Assembly: GCF_021130785.1 (NCBI RefSeq)
Contig: NC_060211.1
Span: 120,404,501 to 120,468,500, forward strand
Direction: 5' to 3'
Length of the DNA stretch: 64,000 bases
Source of the DNA: Homalodisca vitripennis
Lineage: Eukaryota; Arthropoda; Insecta; Hemiptera; Cicadellidae
Made by a program: the position numbers and the translations under genes. The notes beneath the pieces are model-generated. The model was not told the DNA's origin. It searched no databases and saw nothing but the letters and a program-made list of their open reading frames with translations. Shown here piece by piece: positions 41,744 through 54,700 of this stretch (positions are counted from its first letter, which is position 1; each line of letters opens with the position of its first letter).

Positions 41744-41962
41744 TTAACAATCAAAAAACAAAAAAACAGTTGGTAATACGATAAATGAGTTAAACAAGCT
41801 AATTTGTAATACGAGAGAAACACGGCTGTAAAATGAACCGAGCAGAAGCACTCGGCGGGCCTCTCTAAACATAGTCATCAGGAGTTCAAGGACACAGGTT
41901 GACGACAGCTGCTGTAATAAACCACACCTTATCATTTCTTGCTCAATCGCCAGCTGCTGGTT
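41744..41962 (-). other. Candidate minus-strand coding exon, unrecognised
   Basis: A minus-strand frame is open for 73 codons to a TAA at 41744-41746. It starts QQLAIEQEMIRCGLLQQLSS and continues with VLELLMTMFREARRVLL and GSFYSRVSLVLQ. The first two-thirds use varied codons and are distinctly richer in G+C than the flanks. The last 20 residues (SLFNSFIVLPTVFLFFDC) revert to A+T-rich codons, so the true exon may end earlier. Acceptor-like sites lie just upstream on that strand (TTTTTATATTGTAG, and ACCAG). No motif identifies a family. Chance openness is a fair alternative. Confidence 0.25.
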
Positions 41963-44599
41963 TTACCTACAATATAAAAATATAGCATAAAATATCATCT
42001 GAGAAAAACTATTAATACTCGCCTCACATATTTCCGTTTATATTTATAATGCTGTTTATTACAAACACTTCTTACAAGTTAAGTGACTGTGTAATTTCTG
42101 TAAATCTAAATATGAATTCGTAATTAAGACAACACCTAGACTGTATTTGTTAACCAAATTCAGTACAAAAGAAGACAATAATGGAAGGAATGGAAACAAT
42201 ACATCATGACAAAAGAGTGTGAAATCTGTGTCAATATCCAATGGTGTTAAATGGCTGGCCTCGTTGTTAGCGCAATGAAAAGAGTAGGATTCACTCAATA
42301 CCTAAATTTGAAGGTTAAAAGAAGTAGGCCAGGGCCTGTCTCCTTGCTTGACTAATCCGTCAAACGTACAGCATCAGTACCATCTTGACATACTTGTGCA
42401 CGTTTGTTTGATTACAAATCAGGAGAAACATGCAAAGAGCATTTTATTGTAAATAAACTTTGTACTTCACAAGTCAACAACAAATATAAAACTATTTGAA
42501 ATATAAACACATATGTCTTACCTTACACGTTTGTCATAACAATATCTATCGGATGTTCACAAAGTGGGATAATAACAATGTCTAATAAGGTTGCCCTTGC
42601 AAGAAGCAGTGATGTGACAATATAATATAGAACAGCTACTATTAGTTCGAGAGTCTGACAATATATCATTATATAGAGGATACGACAATTCTACGAGGAG
42701 GAAGTCAATTAGTAGTGCAACGGGTGGGGTAGTATCTATACGTTTAATGGTAGCTGTGTTACGCGAGACAAAGTCTGAAATTGACATGACTAATTATCCT
42801 TAAAATGTTATTTTGCCACAAGAAGAACATACAAGTGCGTTACATGATCGTTACTAAATGGGTTTGTGTGATTAATGCGATCAATAAAATATTTGGGGGA
42901 TTAGTGCATGATCACAGTATGATGAATTGCATACTCTCGAAACGGAAAATACAATACTAGCACTACAAAACTCTTATGTACTGCGAATAAAGTTAAATAT
43001 ACTATATTTACTTACATAACAGAGTATTAAAACTGTAGAAACTAACAAAGAACCAATATGCATATCGTGTACTGCACTTGGCTTAAAAGCATAGCGCTTT
43101 CTAGACGCTCATTCACCTTTGCTGTTTTGTATAAGTAATAGACCTAGTGTAAAATAGAAAAACCAACTGAGATATAGCCGAAAGTGATTGTTTGGATCAC
43201 TAAAAATTTCTGAAAATTTTTTGGCGAGATAAGTTAGAAAAAAAATTATTGATAATATATTTGTAATGGAGATAAATATATACAGATTATGAAATATGAG
43301 ATAACGTTTTTAGTCAACCCAAACCGACCTCACTTTTTAATGAATATTGTGTAAGAAATACTCACTATCCTATAAAATATAAAGAACTATTAGCAAAAAT
43401 GTAATTGGAGTTGAAAAATAGGTCTCTATTTATGGCTGGAAATGGTCTCACGAAAAAAGGGAACGACATTTCATCACTGATTAAACGGAATACGTACTAC
43501 TGGAATTAGTGTTCATATTTAAAAACGATGAAAATTATGAAAGTTACCTATACCAATTTATTATGGAGGTCATCTATTCAAAGAAAGTTCATATTTAGTT
43601 GCATTGGACTAAGATCTAAAGACATATTGTTTCCAAGTATGTATTAATCATGTTATGTATGGAAAATCATGGAACATGTAACATTCGTAACTGCAACAAT
43701 ATAATAATTTCATCTAAGTTGTTGAACTTAAAAATTATATTCCTATGATTCATAGATACCATATTTCAAATTAGAAGTATAATGCATAAAATATATGAAT
43801 TACTGCTGCATTTTTATGCTTAAATAGGGAAAAACATTTTGTTTTTGTTAGCAAACGTTGCTTTGGAAGCAATGATAGGACATTTTTAAATCATCTTGAT
43901 GAATTTTAGGTAGGTTAATTTTATGGTTGATCGCAGGGTACACATGGAGAGGTCTTTGTGGCTGTAAATCGGTTCTAATCTCTAGTTTTTTGGTACTAAA
44001 ACCGTTGAATTAGTTCTATTTGATCATTCTGCGCAACTTAATTATGTCATCATTATAGCGTTAATTGCGTAGGTGTTGATTGATTGATGGCTTTTTAAGA
44101 CAAAGGACAAAGTAAGCAAGTTCCAGAATTTTATCAAGATGGTGAGACATTTTGGTAAAATCTAGCCTTTAAAAAAAAACTGCCAGATATACGTTGGGAG
44201 TGAATTTTTAATAAATACTCAACTTTGGATGGAAATTTAAAATATTATTACAACACTTAAATAGCATTAACATCAAATAAAATTTAGAAGTACAAAATAT
44301 TGGCTGACTAATGTCCTGAAAACATATCTTATAAATGTAGAATAACTTAGTAATCAAATAAGAACTCGTGTTAAAATTGATTTGTTACTATAAATATAAT
44401 ATGTTAAGTTGTTCAGAAAATTAAAATAATTTTAAGGAACCCTGTAATAGTAAATATAAAAAAAACATCCACAGTAAGTGACAACCTATTTGAGAAATCG
44501 TGAAAAGGGACAACGGATTTACGTTAGCAAAATATATATATATATATATATTCGTACTATAGTAGTTAAAGTGACAGGCTATGGAAATTGGAATACTAG
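41963..44599. other. AT-rich stretch with no recognised gene
   Basis: Minus-strand frames at 42059-42298 and 42557-42787 show no recognisable motif. A short (TA)n lies at 44532-44551. Nothing else is seen. Confidence 0.55.
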
Positions 44600-45364
44600 G
44601 TGCAGTCATCAATGTTTCTCAAAACCAATGACGTAAAAGGAATCTTGAGTTTTGTACCATCACTAAAAACTATAAAGTTCTGTAAAAGATCTGAAATTTA
44701 TATAGTCACACCACTTTATAAGAAGGAATTCCAGTCCATTACTAGCAACTATACTCCAATAGCATTTATCATTTCCTTTTAAAAAAATATTAGAAAAGTC
44801 TATCTCACATGTATATTTTCTCATATTAATGAGCAATCTGTCATTTATCAAGATCAACACAGGGTTACAAATTGAAAAATTTACGTATTTGGAACTTTAT
44901 GAACACACACTTTTGGTTGATTGCAAAAGTTGCAGAGGCTACTTGAGATGTCATTTGATTTATTTAGGGCGTCTGTATCTGTAGAGTGAGACGGCAGTAC
45001 TGTTTTTGGAGTGACTGTTAACACAGCTTTGTCATGGACACCACATATTGATAAAACTCTGCGACGCTTCAGCTCCGCTACAATAGTAATCCGTGTATTG
45101 AAGGAAACACGCAGCACAAAGGTACTCCTAGATGTGTATCGTGGGTGCTGCATAAGTCTGACGATCTATGTACTAGCTGTGTGGAGTGGCTCAACCAACG
45201 TAGATATAATATGGAAACGTCAAAAACAAATCATGAACAATAATTCCTTTATCTTCAAACATCACTTACGTAGGAATATTTCTATTTACAATAAGATTGT
45301 GACTATTGATTTAATTTATGTTTTTAAACTTTATTTATTAGATTTAGAAATATTGAAAGGTTGA
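44600..45364 (+). mobile_element. Decayed non-LTR retrotransposon: reverse transcriptase with its middle deleted
   Basis: The plus strand first encodes EIYIVTPLYKKEFQSITSNY TPIAFI (frame from 44600). This matches the start of LINE reverse transcriptases, where a basic "PLYKKG" is followed by "NYRPISL". Frameshifts near 44780 and 44820 lead through KKILEKSISHVYF (44781-44820) to HINEQSVIYQDQHRV, equivalent to the "KILEK...Q.GFR" block. The palm with its YADD/FADD catalytic motif is missing. Sequence resumes at 45000-45364 with FGVTVNTALSWTPHIDKTLR, then VLLDVYRGCCISLTIYVLAV WSGS, WKRQKQI and a basic tail, matching the thumb region ("LGV.LD..LSW..HI", "Y...I....YG...WG", "LQKK"). It is an inactive internal-deletion copy of CR1/Jockey type. 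Confidence 0.82.
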
Positions 45365-45952
45365 GTGAAACAGGATATTTCCATAATTTTAATGCAATTA
45401 AATATGACAGTCTTAATAGGGATCAATATGGTTTGAATAATTTACATTATTCTTGACAAATAATTATGTATTTTATCCAATACTGTCACTAAGAAAAACA
45501 CATTTTTCTATACTATTTATTTGTAGAGAGCATATTAACCGTTTTCCACGGTACGGCATATATAATTGTTATATATTTGCATCCCTCCAGCAAAATCCTA
45601 GTAATGTTAAGGACAGATGCAGATGATACACTAAAGATTCTGAAGTAGCTTCACTGGATCCATTGTGATTAGGAAGCTTTGCTTCGTATTGGAATCGCTT
45701 TATAGGTTAGTAGCAAGCGAATAAAACTACCCTGACATTTTATAGTTCAAAGCTCTTCTAGAAATTTCTTAAAACATAAAGTATTGTTTTGGTGTAAATC
45801 TCCAAGATATCCGTCTACCTCAGTTTTTGTAGGTTAAGAAAGGGTACAACATTTTCAAACGTAATCTCATTTTCAAAACTATGATCTTAAAGGAAAGTTT
45901 CAAGGAGTTTCAAATCTAGTCCTTATTTTCTAAAACATTTTAAAAGATATAG
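45365..45952. other. Downstream flank of the retrotransposon relic
   Basis: Possible heavily decayed 3' sequence of the same element runs to about 45600, but no frame is convincing. The rest shows nothing recognisable. Confidence 0.4.
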
Positions 45953-45971
45953 AGTTTATATGTTTGTGATA

Positions 45972-46013
<42 letters not shown>

Positions 46014-46026
46014 AAACATATAAACT
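45953..46026. repeat. 74-bp near-perfect palindrome with a (TA)n centre
   Basis: AGTTTATATGTTTGTGATAT at 45953 is the reverse complement of ATATCACAAACATATAAACT ending at 46026. The centre is a (TA)n tract with a single GTG interruption on the left side. Confidence 0.88.
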
Positions 46027-46660
46027 AAACATATATATATATATCATTTTATAACACTTCTAAATTTTAAATGGTAATGATCCCTATAAAGCAATTTTAC
46101 TAAATGAAAGGTCAACTAATCGATTCATCTTTACTAACTTTATACATACACTTTATACATTCAAAAATGTATTAAAATAAATGCCTCGGGATTTAGAAGT
46201 TCAGAATAAATTTATAATATTACAGATTCTTTAAATAGTATATGGATGTAACTATACTGACAATTAATACTCAATTCATTCCCATTCCCAATTCCAGAGA
46301 ACCTCATAGGAGTAATTTGGACTGTTATGAATGCTTTACGAGCATAAGTGTACGAGTAGCTTAACCCTCCGTATGATAATTAGAAACTCCCAGAATGATA
46401 CACTTCTCTTTTTAAATATGTGCCTAATCCTAAGTTATGTGTTCTTTATTTTTTTTTTTAGAAACCAGAGAAAATTTACAAACAAAATATGTACTTACTT
46501 GAGTATATTTATTTTATTTGTACATAATCAACAAAATGGGTATTGTGAATTAGTTTTTTTCTAATTTTCACTGCATGTAACTATCACATGACTTTATGTA
46601 TTAAGATAATGTAAAAAATGTATAAAATCTACACAGTTTTTTAGTGAAAAAAGGATTATA

Positions 46661-46711
<51 letters not shown>

Positions 46712-46743
46712 GCCTATATATATATATATATATACATATGTAG

Positions 46744-46790
<47 letters not shown>
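46661..46790. repeat. (TA)n microsatellite cluster with a duplicated ATGTAGCCTA spacer
   Basis: Three (TA)n runs are separated by two copies of ATGTAGCCTATATA (about 46707 and 46739). This suggests slippage or duplication of a block rather than three independent tracts. Confidence 0.85.
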
Positions 46791-46794
<4 letters not shown>

Positions 46795-46861
46795 TTTTAC
46801 AACATAAAAGAGTGTTTTCATGACAATGTAAAATATGTACTACTTTTTTGGCAGTACGCAT

Positions 46862-47118
46862 CTATATTGGTGTTTGAGAAATTATTTGGGGAGGAGGAAT
46901 ACCAGATAATGATGAATTTTTGACATTGTCATTATCAATTTGTTCACACTCAACTCACATTTCACCGGTTTATAATCATCCAAACTACCTGACAACAAAT
47001 CTGGCAAAGAAATATCATCGTGCACTTAATTTGCCGGTATCTCACTTTCATAATCAGAACTAATATTTTCATCATCTAATACTTGACGTATATTACTTGA
47101 ACAACGAGGATCGCCCAT
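46862..47118 (-). pseudogene. Broken acidic N-terminus, possibly of a piggyBac-like transposase
   Basis: An ATG at 47118 on the minus strand opens MGDPRCSSNIRQVLDDENIS SDYESE, then an in-frame TAA, then VHDDISLPDLLSGSLDDYKP. A one-base frameshift near 46955 moves the coding signal to EQIDNDNVKNSSLSGIPPPQ and IISQTPI before a stop at 46862. Short acidic, Ser-rich starts with D/E runs (DDEN..SDYESE) are usual at the N-terminus of piggyBac-type transposases, whose catalytic Asp residues lie far downstream and are absent here. Microsatellites follow immediately, so the rest has been lost. A truncated host gene start is the alternative. Both strength and family of the match are uncertain. Confidence 0.4.
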
Positions 47119-48008
47119 TTCACAACACAACAATAAATTATAAACAATTAGCGTACATAATAACCTAGCAACAGTAGCAACAAAGATTGTCAAAGGCCGT
47201 CCAGCGCGTCACCATCTGCATAGTCCGTCAGATCTGCAGGGACAGCATTTGGGTCGATATCAGCTGAGAACAAGTAATATTACGAATGTAAACTATGTAA
47301 AATGAGTTGATATTTATGATTAGAGAATTCAATTGGTGCAGGTTATGTCTTTAAACGGTTTTTGCGTAATAATAGTGGAAAGTTTACCGACAGCTGAGCC
47401 GTATTGATGAACGTCTGTGATGTCGGTCATCATTTGGAGGGTTATAAAGATAAAGTAGAAGTTGAAGAAAGGAAAATACAGGTACCATAAAATATATTTA
47501 TTGTAAAATTTATGGCAGCTATTATGTTTTTACGAAGCAAAGTTTAATTTAAAGAAGTTGTACGCTAACAGAAATGGTATAATCTTTACTTATACATATA
47601 TAATGAAACTATTTGTTTAATATAATTTAAAATGAGTATTTCATTAATATTTATCTCAATCCTGTTTTTAAATACTATATTTACTTCAATCATTAGCATT
47701 TGTTATGAATTACAGTGAAATATTAAACTATAAAAAGCATTAATAACACATTTATAAAGTATTGTTTTGCTTTTTACGTATTTATCTATTTAAGAACAAA
47801 ATATAGTTGGATATTATTTTATATTAACACCAACTATATGTATGTGGTGCAAAGCAGCATTTGTCAAATGTTTATCGTGCTATACCTTTGTCATTGATAA
47901 GCTTACGTTTTACAATTATATGGTTGTGGCATATGCTACTATTAATTTCTTACTACATTTAATGAAACAAAAGCAACCCACTAAACGAATGGCTATAAAA
48001 ACATAATG

Positions 48009-48063
<55 letters not shown>

Positions 48064-51009
48064 CAAGCATAAACATTTAATGTATCTAAATATAAAAATG
48101 TTTATTGTAGATTTAAAAACTAATTTCACATTTTCGCTATCTCTTGTTGTCCTAAAAATAAAGGTAATGCACCGTTAAACATATGTTTACAACTTGTTCT
48201 ATCTTAACCACAAATGCAATGGACTATAGAGATCACCATTATAACAGGAAATCTAGTTGAATACACAGCAGCTTTTTATAACAATTATCAGAGTGGTATG
48301 TGTAGTATATAGCTAAATGATTGAAGAATTTCAAGGATATTACTGAGTATATTCTAATGCACTAAATAATACAAGGTTGATATTAATAACAGATAGCATA
48401 ATAGTTAGTATTACGTATTGTATGATGAGAATGACAATATACAACGTATATGGAAATATGGACAGCATTTTGCAACAAACAGAACAACCAGATTTAAGTA
48501 GAGCTACAAATGTGATACAGTGTTTGAATGTAATAACTTCACAAGGAGAAAGCATATTATTATGTAGACCATGCTCTAATAAAGCATATATTGATAAAAC
48601 AGATTACATTTTAACAAAAGCTTGTACTATATGCTGTCAGAACTGAAGCAAACAATATAACGAGTTTGTTAATCAGAGTAGATGTTTGTAGGAAGAGCTA
48701 GCAGTATATTAAAGACAACACAATATTAGATAGAGGAAGTTATATGGAAGGGTTGGCAATATGCAGAGTAATAAACATTTTAACAATAACGATATACAAA
48801 CTGGAGATTCTAAGAAGTAGTTGTAGAAAGCTCGCAGGCCTCACACAGCTTGCACTAGAGTTAAAACCAGTGTTCTGAGGTACAAGCATTTTATGCGGAG
48901 TTGTTTGCTTGGACATAAAAGAATAACACACTGACACTGACTGAATACTTGTTTTGGTCTATATAAAAAACATCTGGCCGTAAACATAAGGGTATGGCAA
49001 GTGATATACGGCAGTTTTGAGTGATGTAATTTGATAGCTGAGGAAGACGAAGTATACACTCATCAGGATGACAGAAACATACATTCTATATCGCTGTTTC
49101 CAAATATGAAGCGACTGCCAAACTTTTCTCCTTAAATAAGAGTACTGTAAAAATAAATGAACAAAGTTTTATATCTATTAAAATTCAGGTTAAAATAAAA
49201 CACACGGTTAAAATACTAATTACGGTAAAACTACGTGTTTGTATTCACATTACTCGATTTCGTAATGTAATCTTGAAATGTATTTGTAAAAATGTGGTTT
49301 TATTCTTGCAGTGTAAATGATTAATTTTCAGTCACAAATTTGCTGTCACAAATTTAATTATCATATTATAATTCTCATGAATATTTGCTAGTATATGTAG
49401 TAGTCGGTCAGTTTATCTATTGAAAAACAATGTTTACTCTAAAACTATTTTTATTTTATTCATACAATGAACACTGCAACTTAGTTTTAATAGCAAACTT
49501 TGGTAGATTGTTGTAGATCCTAAACGTTTATTTCTAGAGCTGTACAATTTAAAGTAATCATATTAAGTTTATATCATAGGGAAGGTCAAGTTTTACATTG
49601 TTTTCCAATGCAATAATACATTATAATGCACATGGTAAGTTGATAAATTTACGCTTGCATTATTAAAGATATTTTCTCTGTCCATATATTTTATTTAGAA
49701 ATACAAATATTTGAAATAAGTATATTATTGGTCAATTTACGGCGTGTTATATTGCAAAATACTTGCATATTACATTTGTTAAATTTTAATATTCAGTGTT
49801 TTATTATGAAAGAATGTATCATTATTAAATGACAAAAATGAAATAAAACATTTTCCCGCAAAATGAGCCATTAAAAATTGTTTCAAATTTTCTCGTAAAT
49901 TCTTATAATCGGGATATGCATAATACCAAGGTCTCGGATTCTATTAACAAATATAGAACTAATAATAATGTATACTTCTAATTAAAATTTCCAACAATAA
50001 AATATTAAAGGTCATTTCATACCTAATGCCCTGTTTAAGAGAAAATGGTATTAGATTCCAGTTGAAAAAACTTTTATTGAAGTATGTGAACCATATTATG
50101 AACCATATTGAATGTCGAATTGAAAAAAGAGCTTTATACGTTGGTATGTAACATTAACTTATTCAACGTACTTCTCTGCAAGCTAAAATAGAATAAATTT
50201 AATTAAAAATGTACAAATGTGAAAATATAACCACAGACAAATCTGTGAAAACAGACATTAAATCAACAAATCTCTATATGTGAACTTTTTGCCAAATTCA
50301 AAAAATTGTAATTAAATTAAATTGCTATTCATTATTGAAAAACTGTATGAATGAAACCTAAAGATTATTTTATCTTATATAAAACATTCTCGTGTCACAA
50401 TGTTAGTTACCTTACTCCTCCGAAAAGGTCTTACCGATTTATACCAAACGGTCTGAAAATCGGCTACCATCTATTTTTTCACATCCCGAAGTGTTTAGGG
50501 TGGGCCACCAATTAAATTTAGAAGATCACAGTTTTAAAAGCGCTTTATATTAAAATTCGCTTAACAGTGTAACTACTGTACTAATTCCAGCTCAGAATGA
50601 ATGTTCTAAAATCCTAACAATGTTTTTCAGTTAGAAAGGAAACAAACGCTTAGTGTCATTGTTGTCACTTTTAGCCGTGTATTTTAATTAAATATTAAGT
50701 ATTAGATCTAAAATATAATGTTAATATTTAAAAAACTACATTAGAGTAGCCATAAACATAAACTTTTAACGTATTTTCTTGATTGTGTCAACAATGCAAT
50801 CTCAATCAACATTGAGGGAAATAAAATTCGCTCAAACCAGTAGTGGTCATAAACGTGCAACGCCTACTAAATTGTGTGCAAAGGAGCGGATAACTGCAAG
50901 AAGTGCAGATGTAAGAGGCAATATAATGTGACATCTACTTTACATTTAAACACTGTTATAAATCCTAAATCATTAGTCTTTTCATAGAAGATCGGTTATC
51001 AGAACTTTG

Positions 51010-51014
<5 letters not shown>
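47119..51014. other. Stretch with no supported gene; one probable repeat fragment
   Basis: The 5' flank of the broken acidic frame at 47170-47290 is richer in G+C. A (TA)n tract fills 48012-48061. At 50400-50525, CTCCTCCGAAAAGGTCTTAC followed by CGATTTATACCAAACGG and AATCGGCTACCATCT resembles the 3' part of insect retroelement-type repeats ("CTCCT..AAACGG.TT.ACCGATTT"). An 89-codon plus-strand frame at 48377-48646 (internal ATG) is not recognised. Confidence 0.5.

Positions 51015-51080
<66 letters not shown>
51015..51080. repeat. Microsatellite (TA)n
   Basis: A pure (TA)n run of 66 bases. Confidence 0.95.
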
Positions 51081-51082
<2 letters not shown>

Positions 51083-51589
51083 ATCAGAAAAGAGGCAAAA
51101 TCAGCAATGGAAAAAACACTAATATCAAAACAAATTACAATAACCATAAATAAACCAGTTTTATATAACCATTAAAAAGTGTTAATTTTTTGTAGAAACC
51201 GTATATTTCAATTACCCAGGACAATATCTTTAACAAACTATTTGATAAGAAACCCCCCCACATTCAATAAGTGCAAAATATTAATTTTTTACTGTTTTTG
51301 TTTGTTTCTCAGTGAAGAAATAATGCTCTTGCGGTATGTTTTTATTTGAACCACCTGTTACCTTTAAACCATTTTTTTTTCATTTGTCTGAGGGTAAAAT
51401 TATAACTCAGTTTATTGCATAGTTCAAAATCTTTGATTAGTACATAAATTTTATCCCGTTTCAATTTCTTAAATAGCTGAAGGTATAAATTAATTTTGAG
51501 GATGTACAAAAGTATTCCAGCTATTAATAGTCATTTATTACAATTTCATTATAGTTTAAATTGAAATTAGTTATAATGAAATTTCTGAG

Positions 51590-51790
51590 ATGATGTATTT
51601 TGAAGACTTACCAAACTAATTACTGATGTCGATACCAGTGTTCTATTGCTTGACAAACCCTAATAGTTCCCCGCAGGGGTCCATCCTGTACATGTTGCTT
51701 TGACGTCAACTGATGTTACAATGTGCATGTTCAACTACATGGATGCTGCTAACCCGATTTCATGGTTACTATTTGAACTGTCTCTCTTCG
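51590..51790 (+). mobile_element. Short relic of a non-LTR reverse transcriptase palm
   Basis: The plus strand encodes NSSPQGSILYMLL at about 51662-51700, close to the "GVPQGSILGPLLF" block of LINE reverse transcriptases. A frameshift then gives DVTMCMFNYMDAANPI (about 51709-51758), placed like the "..LFADDTNL" catalytic block but with degenerate residues. Flanking codons preserve no further blocks. At roughly 200 bp with one frameshift and the catalytic block altered it is inactive. The clade (CR1/Jockey-like) is inferred only from these blocks. Confidence 0.55.
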
Positions 51791-54700
51791 TACTAAATCT
51801 TCATATATAACATATTAATCTGGAATGTATTTTCTTGATTTTAAATTACTTTAACTACAATACTCGCTAAAGTCCATTGTAGTAGTCAATATAACACAAA
51901 AATAATCTATTATATATGTATAATATAGTTTTTCGTGAAATCGATAGAGATACATATCGAGCGATAGCTAAGAATTCTGGCGCGGTGCAAAGTGGGGTGA
52001 TTGAAAAAGATAAATAATACGAAAGAATGATACTTACATTCTAGAAGCTCTTTTATTATCAGAATTCTTCATAAATTTAAAAACTAACACTTGAATAATA
52101 TAAATAATACTAGTATCAGTGCGAAGCTACAAGTCAAATAGAAGGAAAGACAAAAAAATATCTAAAATAATTTGTTTTTAGAAGGTTGTATGAGCCTGAT
52201 TTAAGATAAATTTTCAGCCTAATTGTTGATTTTTGTACCAAACTAAAATATGTCTTCTGATAAAAAATTAGTTTAGTATTTTTAACTTGTTCGATACACA
52301 ATAAAAACTCACTTCGATTCCTCAACAAATCTATCGTGACATTCACTTCAGATCTGAGGGAAAATTCCTCAATTAATTTTACGGAAAAGTATCGATTGCG
52401 TACACAATGTGACCGTCCAATGCAAATTATGAACTATAATCAGTCATCTTCTAACTGAAGATACCTGTACCAGCCTCGGAATTAGCATAAAGGTCATCTT
52501 TTCAGCCGAAGGCGGTGTGGAGTAATCGTCATATCAAGCCTTGGCACTATCGGTGGGAATATCTCGTAACATAAGCTGCTGGTCTTCCTGGCCAATTATA
52601 CAGGTAACATTGCATGACTGGGCGGCAATCAGCTGGTGACCTTGAGCCGACCTTGTCCTTGTCACGGGTAAAGTCATCTCACAACAGATTGACTTGTTCG
52701 GTGACCACCGCACCTTGTGGACTATGTCACAGTAGTATTTGCATATACATGTTCTTGTTTTATCATGTTCTAATTGTTTCAATGCTCCAGATCAGAAATA
52801 TCGATCAAGTAAATCAGTTATAGAAATATATCTGCTATCGAAAACTCTTACAAGAGTAGCACAAATTCTAAATAAAATATCTAGTATTGTTACACAATTA
52901 AAAAATGTTTTACGCTGTGAGTATACGTACCATCAAAGGGGCACACAATAAGCTCAGGTTTACGTGTGAGGATCTCTGAATCCACCCCAATATCCCAACG
53001 CATAAGCATAATATACGTAACCAAAATTTAAATACAGAAGTAGAACAACATTTCAAAACCAATAACTATAAAGGATTTAGTTATATAAGCCTTTTTTCAA
53101 TTCAAGGTGAAACATCTTAGATAAGCATTAAATTCCGACATCCTTCAATCGCTTTCTGTTTTGGTCCATTATTTTTAACTTGAAAATGTAAGCAATTAGT
53201 GTTTATTGGAATTTGTGTCTTTTTATATTATACGGTTACAATACTTTTTTATAATTAAATAAACTAACAATTTCAAGATGTTCATTTGACATTTCACAGG
53301 TGTGTCAAAACTCATTTAGATGATGATTGGGAGGATTAAATAAACCCAGTTAAATTATTTAATTACTTTTAATTATATTTTATTCGTTATTTTATAAAGA
53401 AAATTTCAAATTGCGGCCTGCCATAGCAAATTTTACTTATGGGGTTTGTGTAAAATATTTTAAGTGTCCTGGAAAAAACGTTTTTGATGATTTTATGTTT
53501 TTCAATAATTTTACACAATTATTTTTTAATATAAGCATATTTATTACGTTTAACCGACATGCAGTATATTCCATAGATGCTTAATACTATATATGAATGA
53601 CATATTTTATACGCAAAAGTGGAATGTGTTTATACATTTGTTCATAAAGCAATGAGGAGAATGAGAGTCATTTTACTTATTTTTAGATATTTGATGCAAA
53701 CAAATTAGGTGGTAAAATTTCTTTATCATCTAAATTAGTCAATGAGAAAGAATAAGTCAACGTACAATGAATTTTGGAAGTCTTTGAAGGAGGTATTATT
53801 TTGAATTCCCAATATAAAAATGCCGCTTGATATAATGTTTTCCAAAACACGGTTACTAATAAACAATCGTATTCGTTGTCAACTGCGTTGTAGGAGATAT
53901 ATTTATTCACCCTTGAAACAGAACCACGGAGAACGAATACTGTAATTAAAATTGTTACATTTTTATACACTGAATTCTTAAAAGAGGCATAATGAACAGA
54001 ATTGTTGAAGAGAACAGTCAGGCAGCTTGATATGTTCACTGGATTGTGACAGCTTGTTTGTGCCTCCTTCTTCCGCGAACCGCTGTGTTTTGTGAACCTT
54101 CGCCCTCGGTTATCTGTAGTTCCGTATCAAATGGTTCACAAGTTATTGAATGCTTTTTTTATATTTCTAAACAATATTCAACATTTTTTAACATAGTTTT
54201 AAGCAGTTTTCAAAGTATTAGAAAACATACCTTCCTTGTGAATAGTTTTTAGAGAGTAATTTGAAGAGATATCAGCCTGAACATTTAGCTCTAACTTTAT
54301 CAATGATATAAAGTATAGTTTAAATAACATTACATTTCAAATTCCGTATTCAAACAAGCAACAAATATCAGTGGTTTTGTCCTAAAAAAAAACTATTGAC
54401 AGTACATTCATCGATATTGTAATAAAAGGTCTTCCTCCACTCCAATCAGGTTTCAAGGTTGTTTCAATGATCTTCCTTAAACTAAGATATATTACATTAG
54501 TGTAAAAATTACTTCATTAAAAGCTAAAAGAATTTTTCTTTGAAACTGAATTCTATTAAGGAATATGTTATTTAATGTAAAACGTATGTATCATAAAATC
54601 TGTTGCCTCAATTTTTAAATTTTTTTTAATTCTCTTATTTATATTAAAAAAAAATATTATGATATGAATTTTGGTAGTTTACTTCTTCGAAACAGCTTAC

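Noticed and set aside
48885..48960. Minus-strand TCAGTC/TCAGTG cluster as a promoter
   Set aside because: Neither candidate start has a DPE or TATA box at the required distance.
49020..49065. CTGATGAGTGTATACTTCGTC on the minus strand as a second hammerhead
   Set aside because: It has CTGATGAG but no GAAA after stem II and no flanking helices.
53683..54039. 118-codon minus-strand open frame as a gene
   Set aside because: It begins with GTG, has A+T-driven composition (many Ile, Asn, Phe, Tyr), no recognised motif and no splice support.
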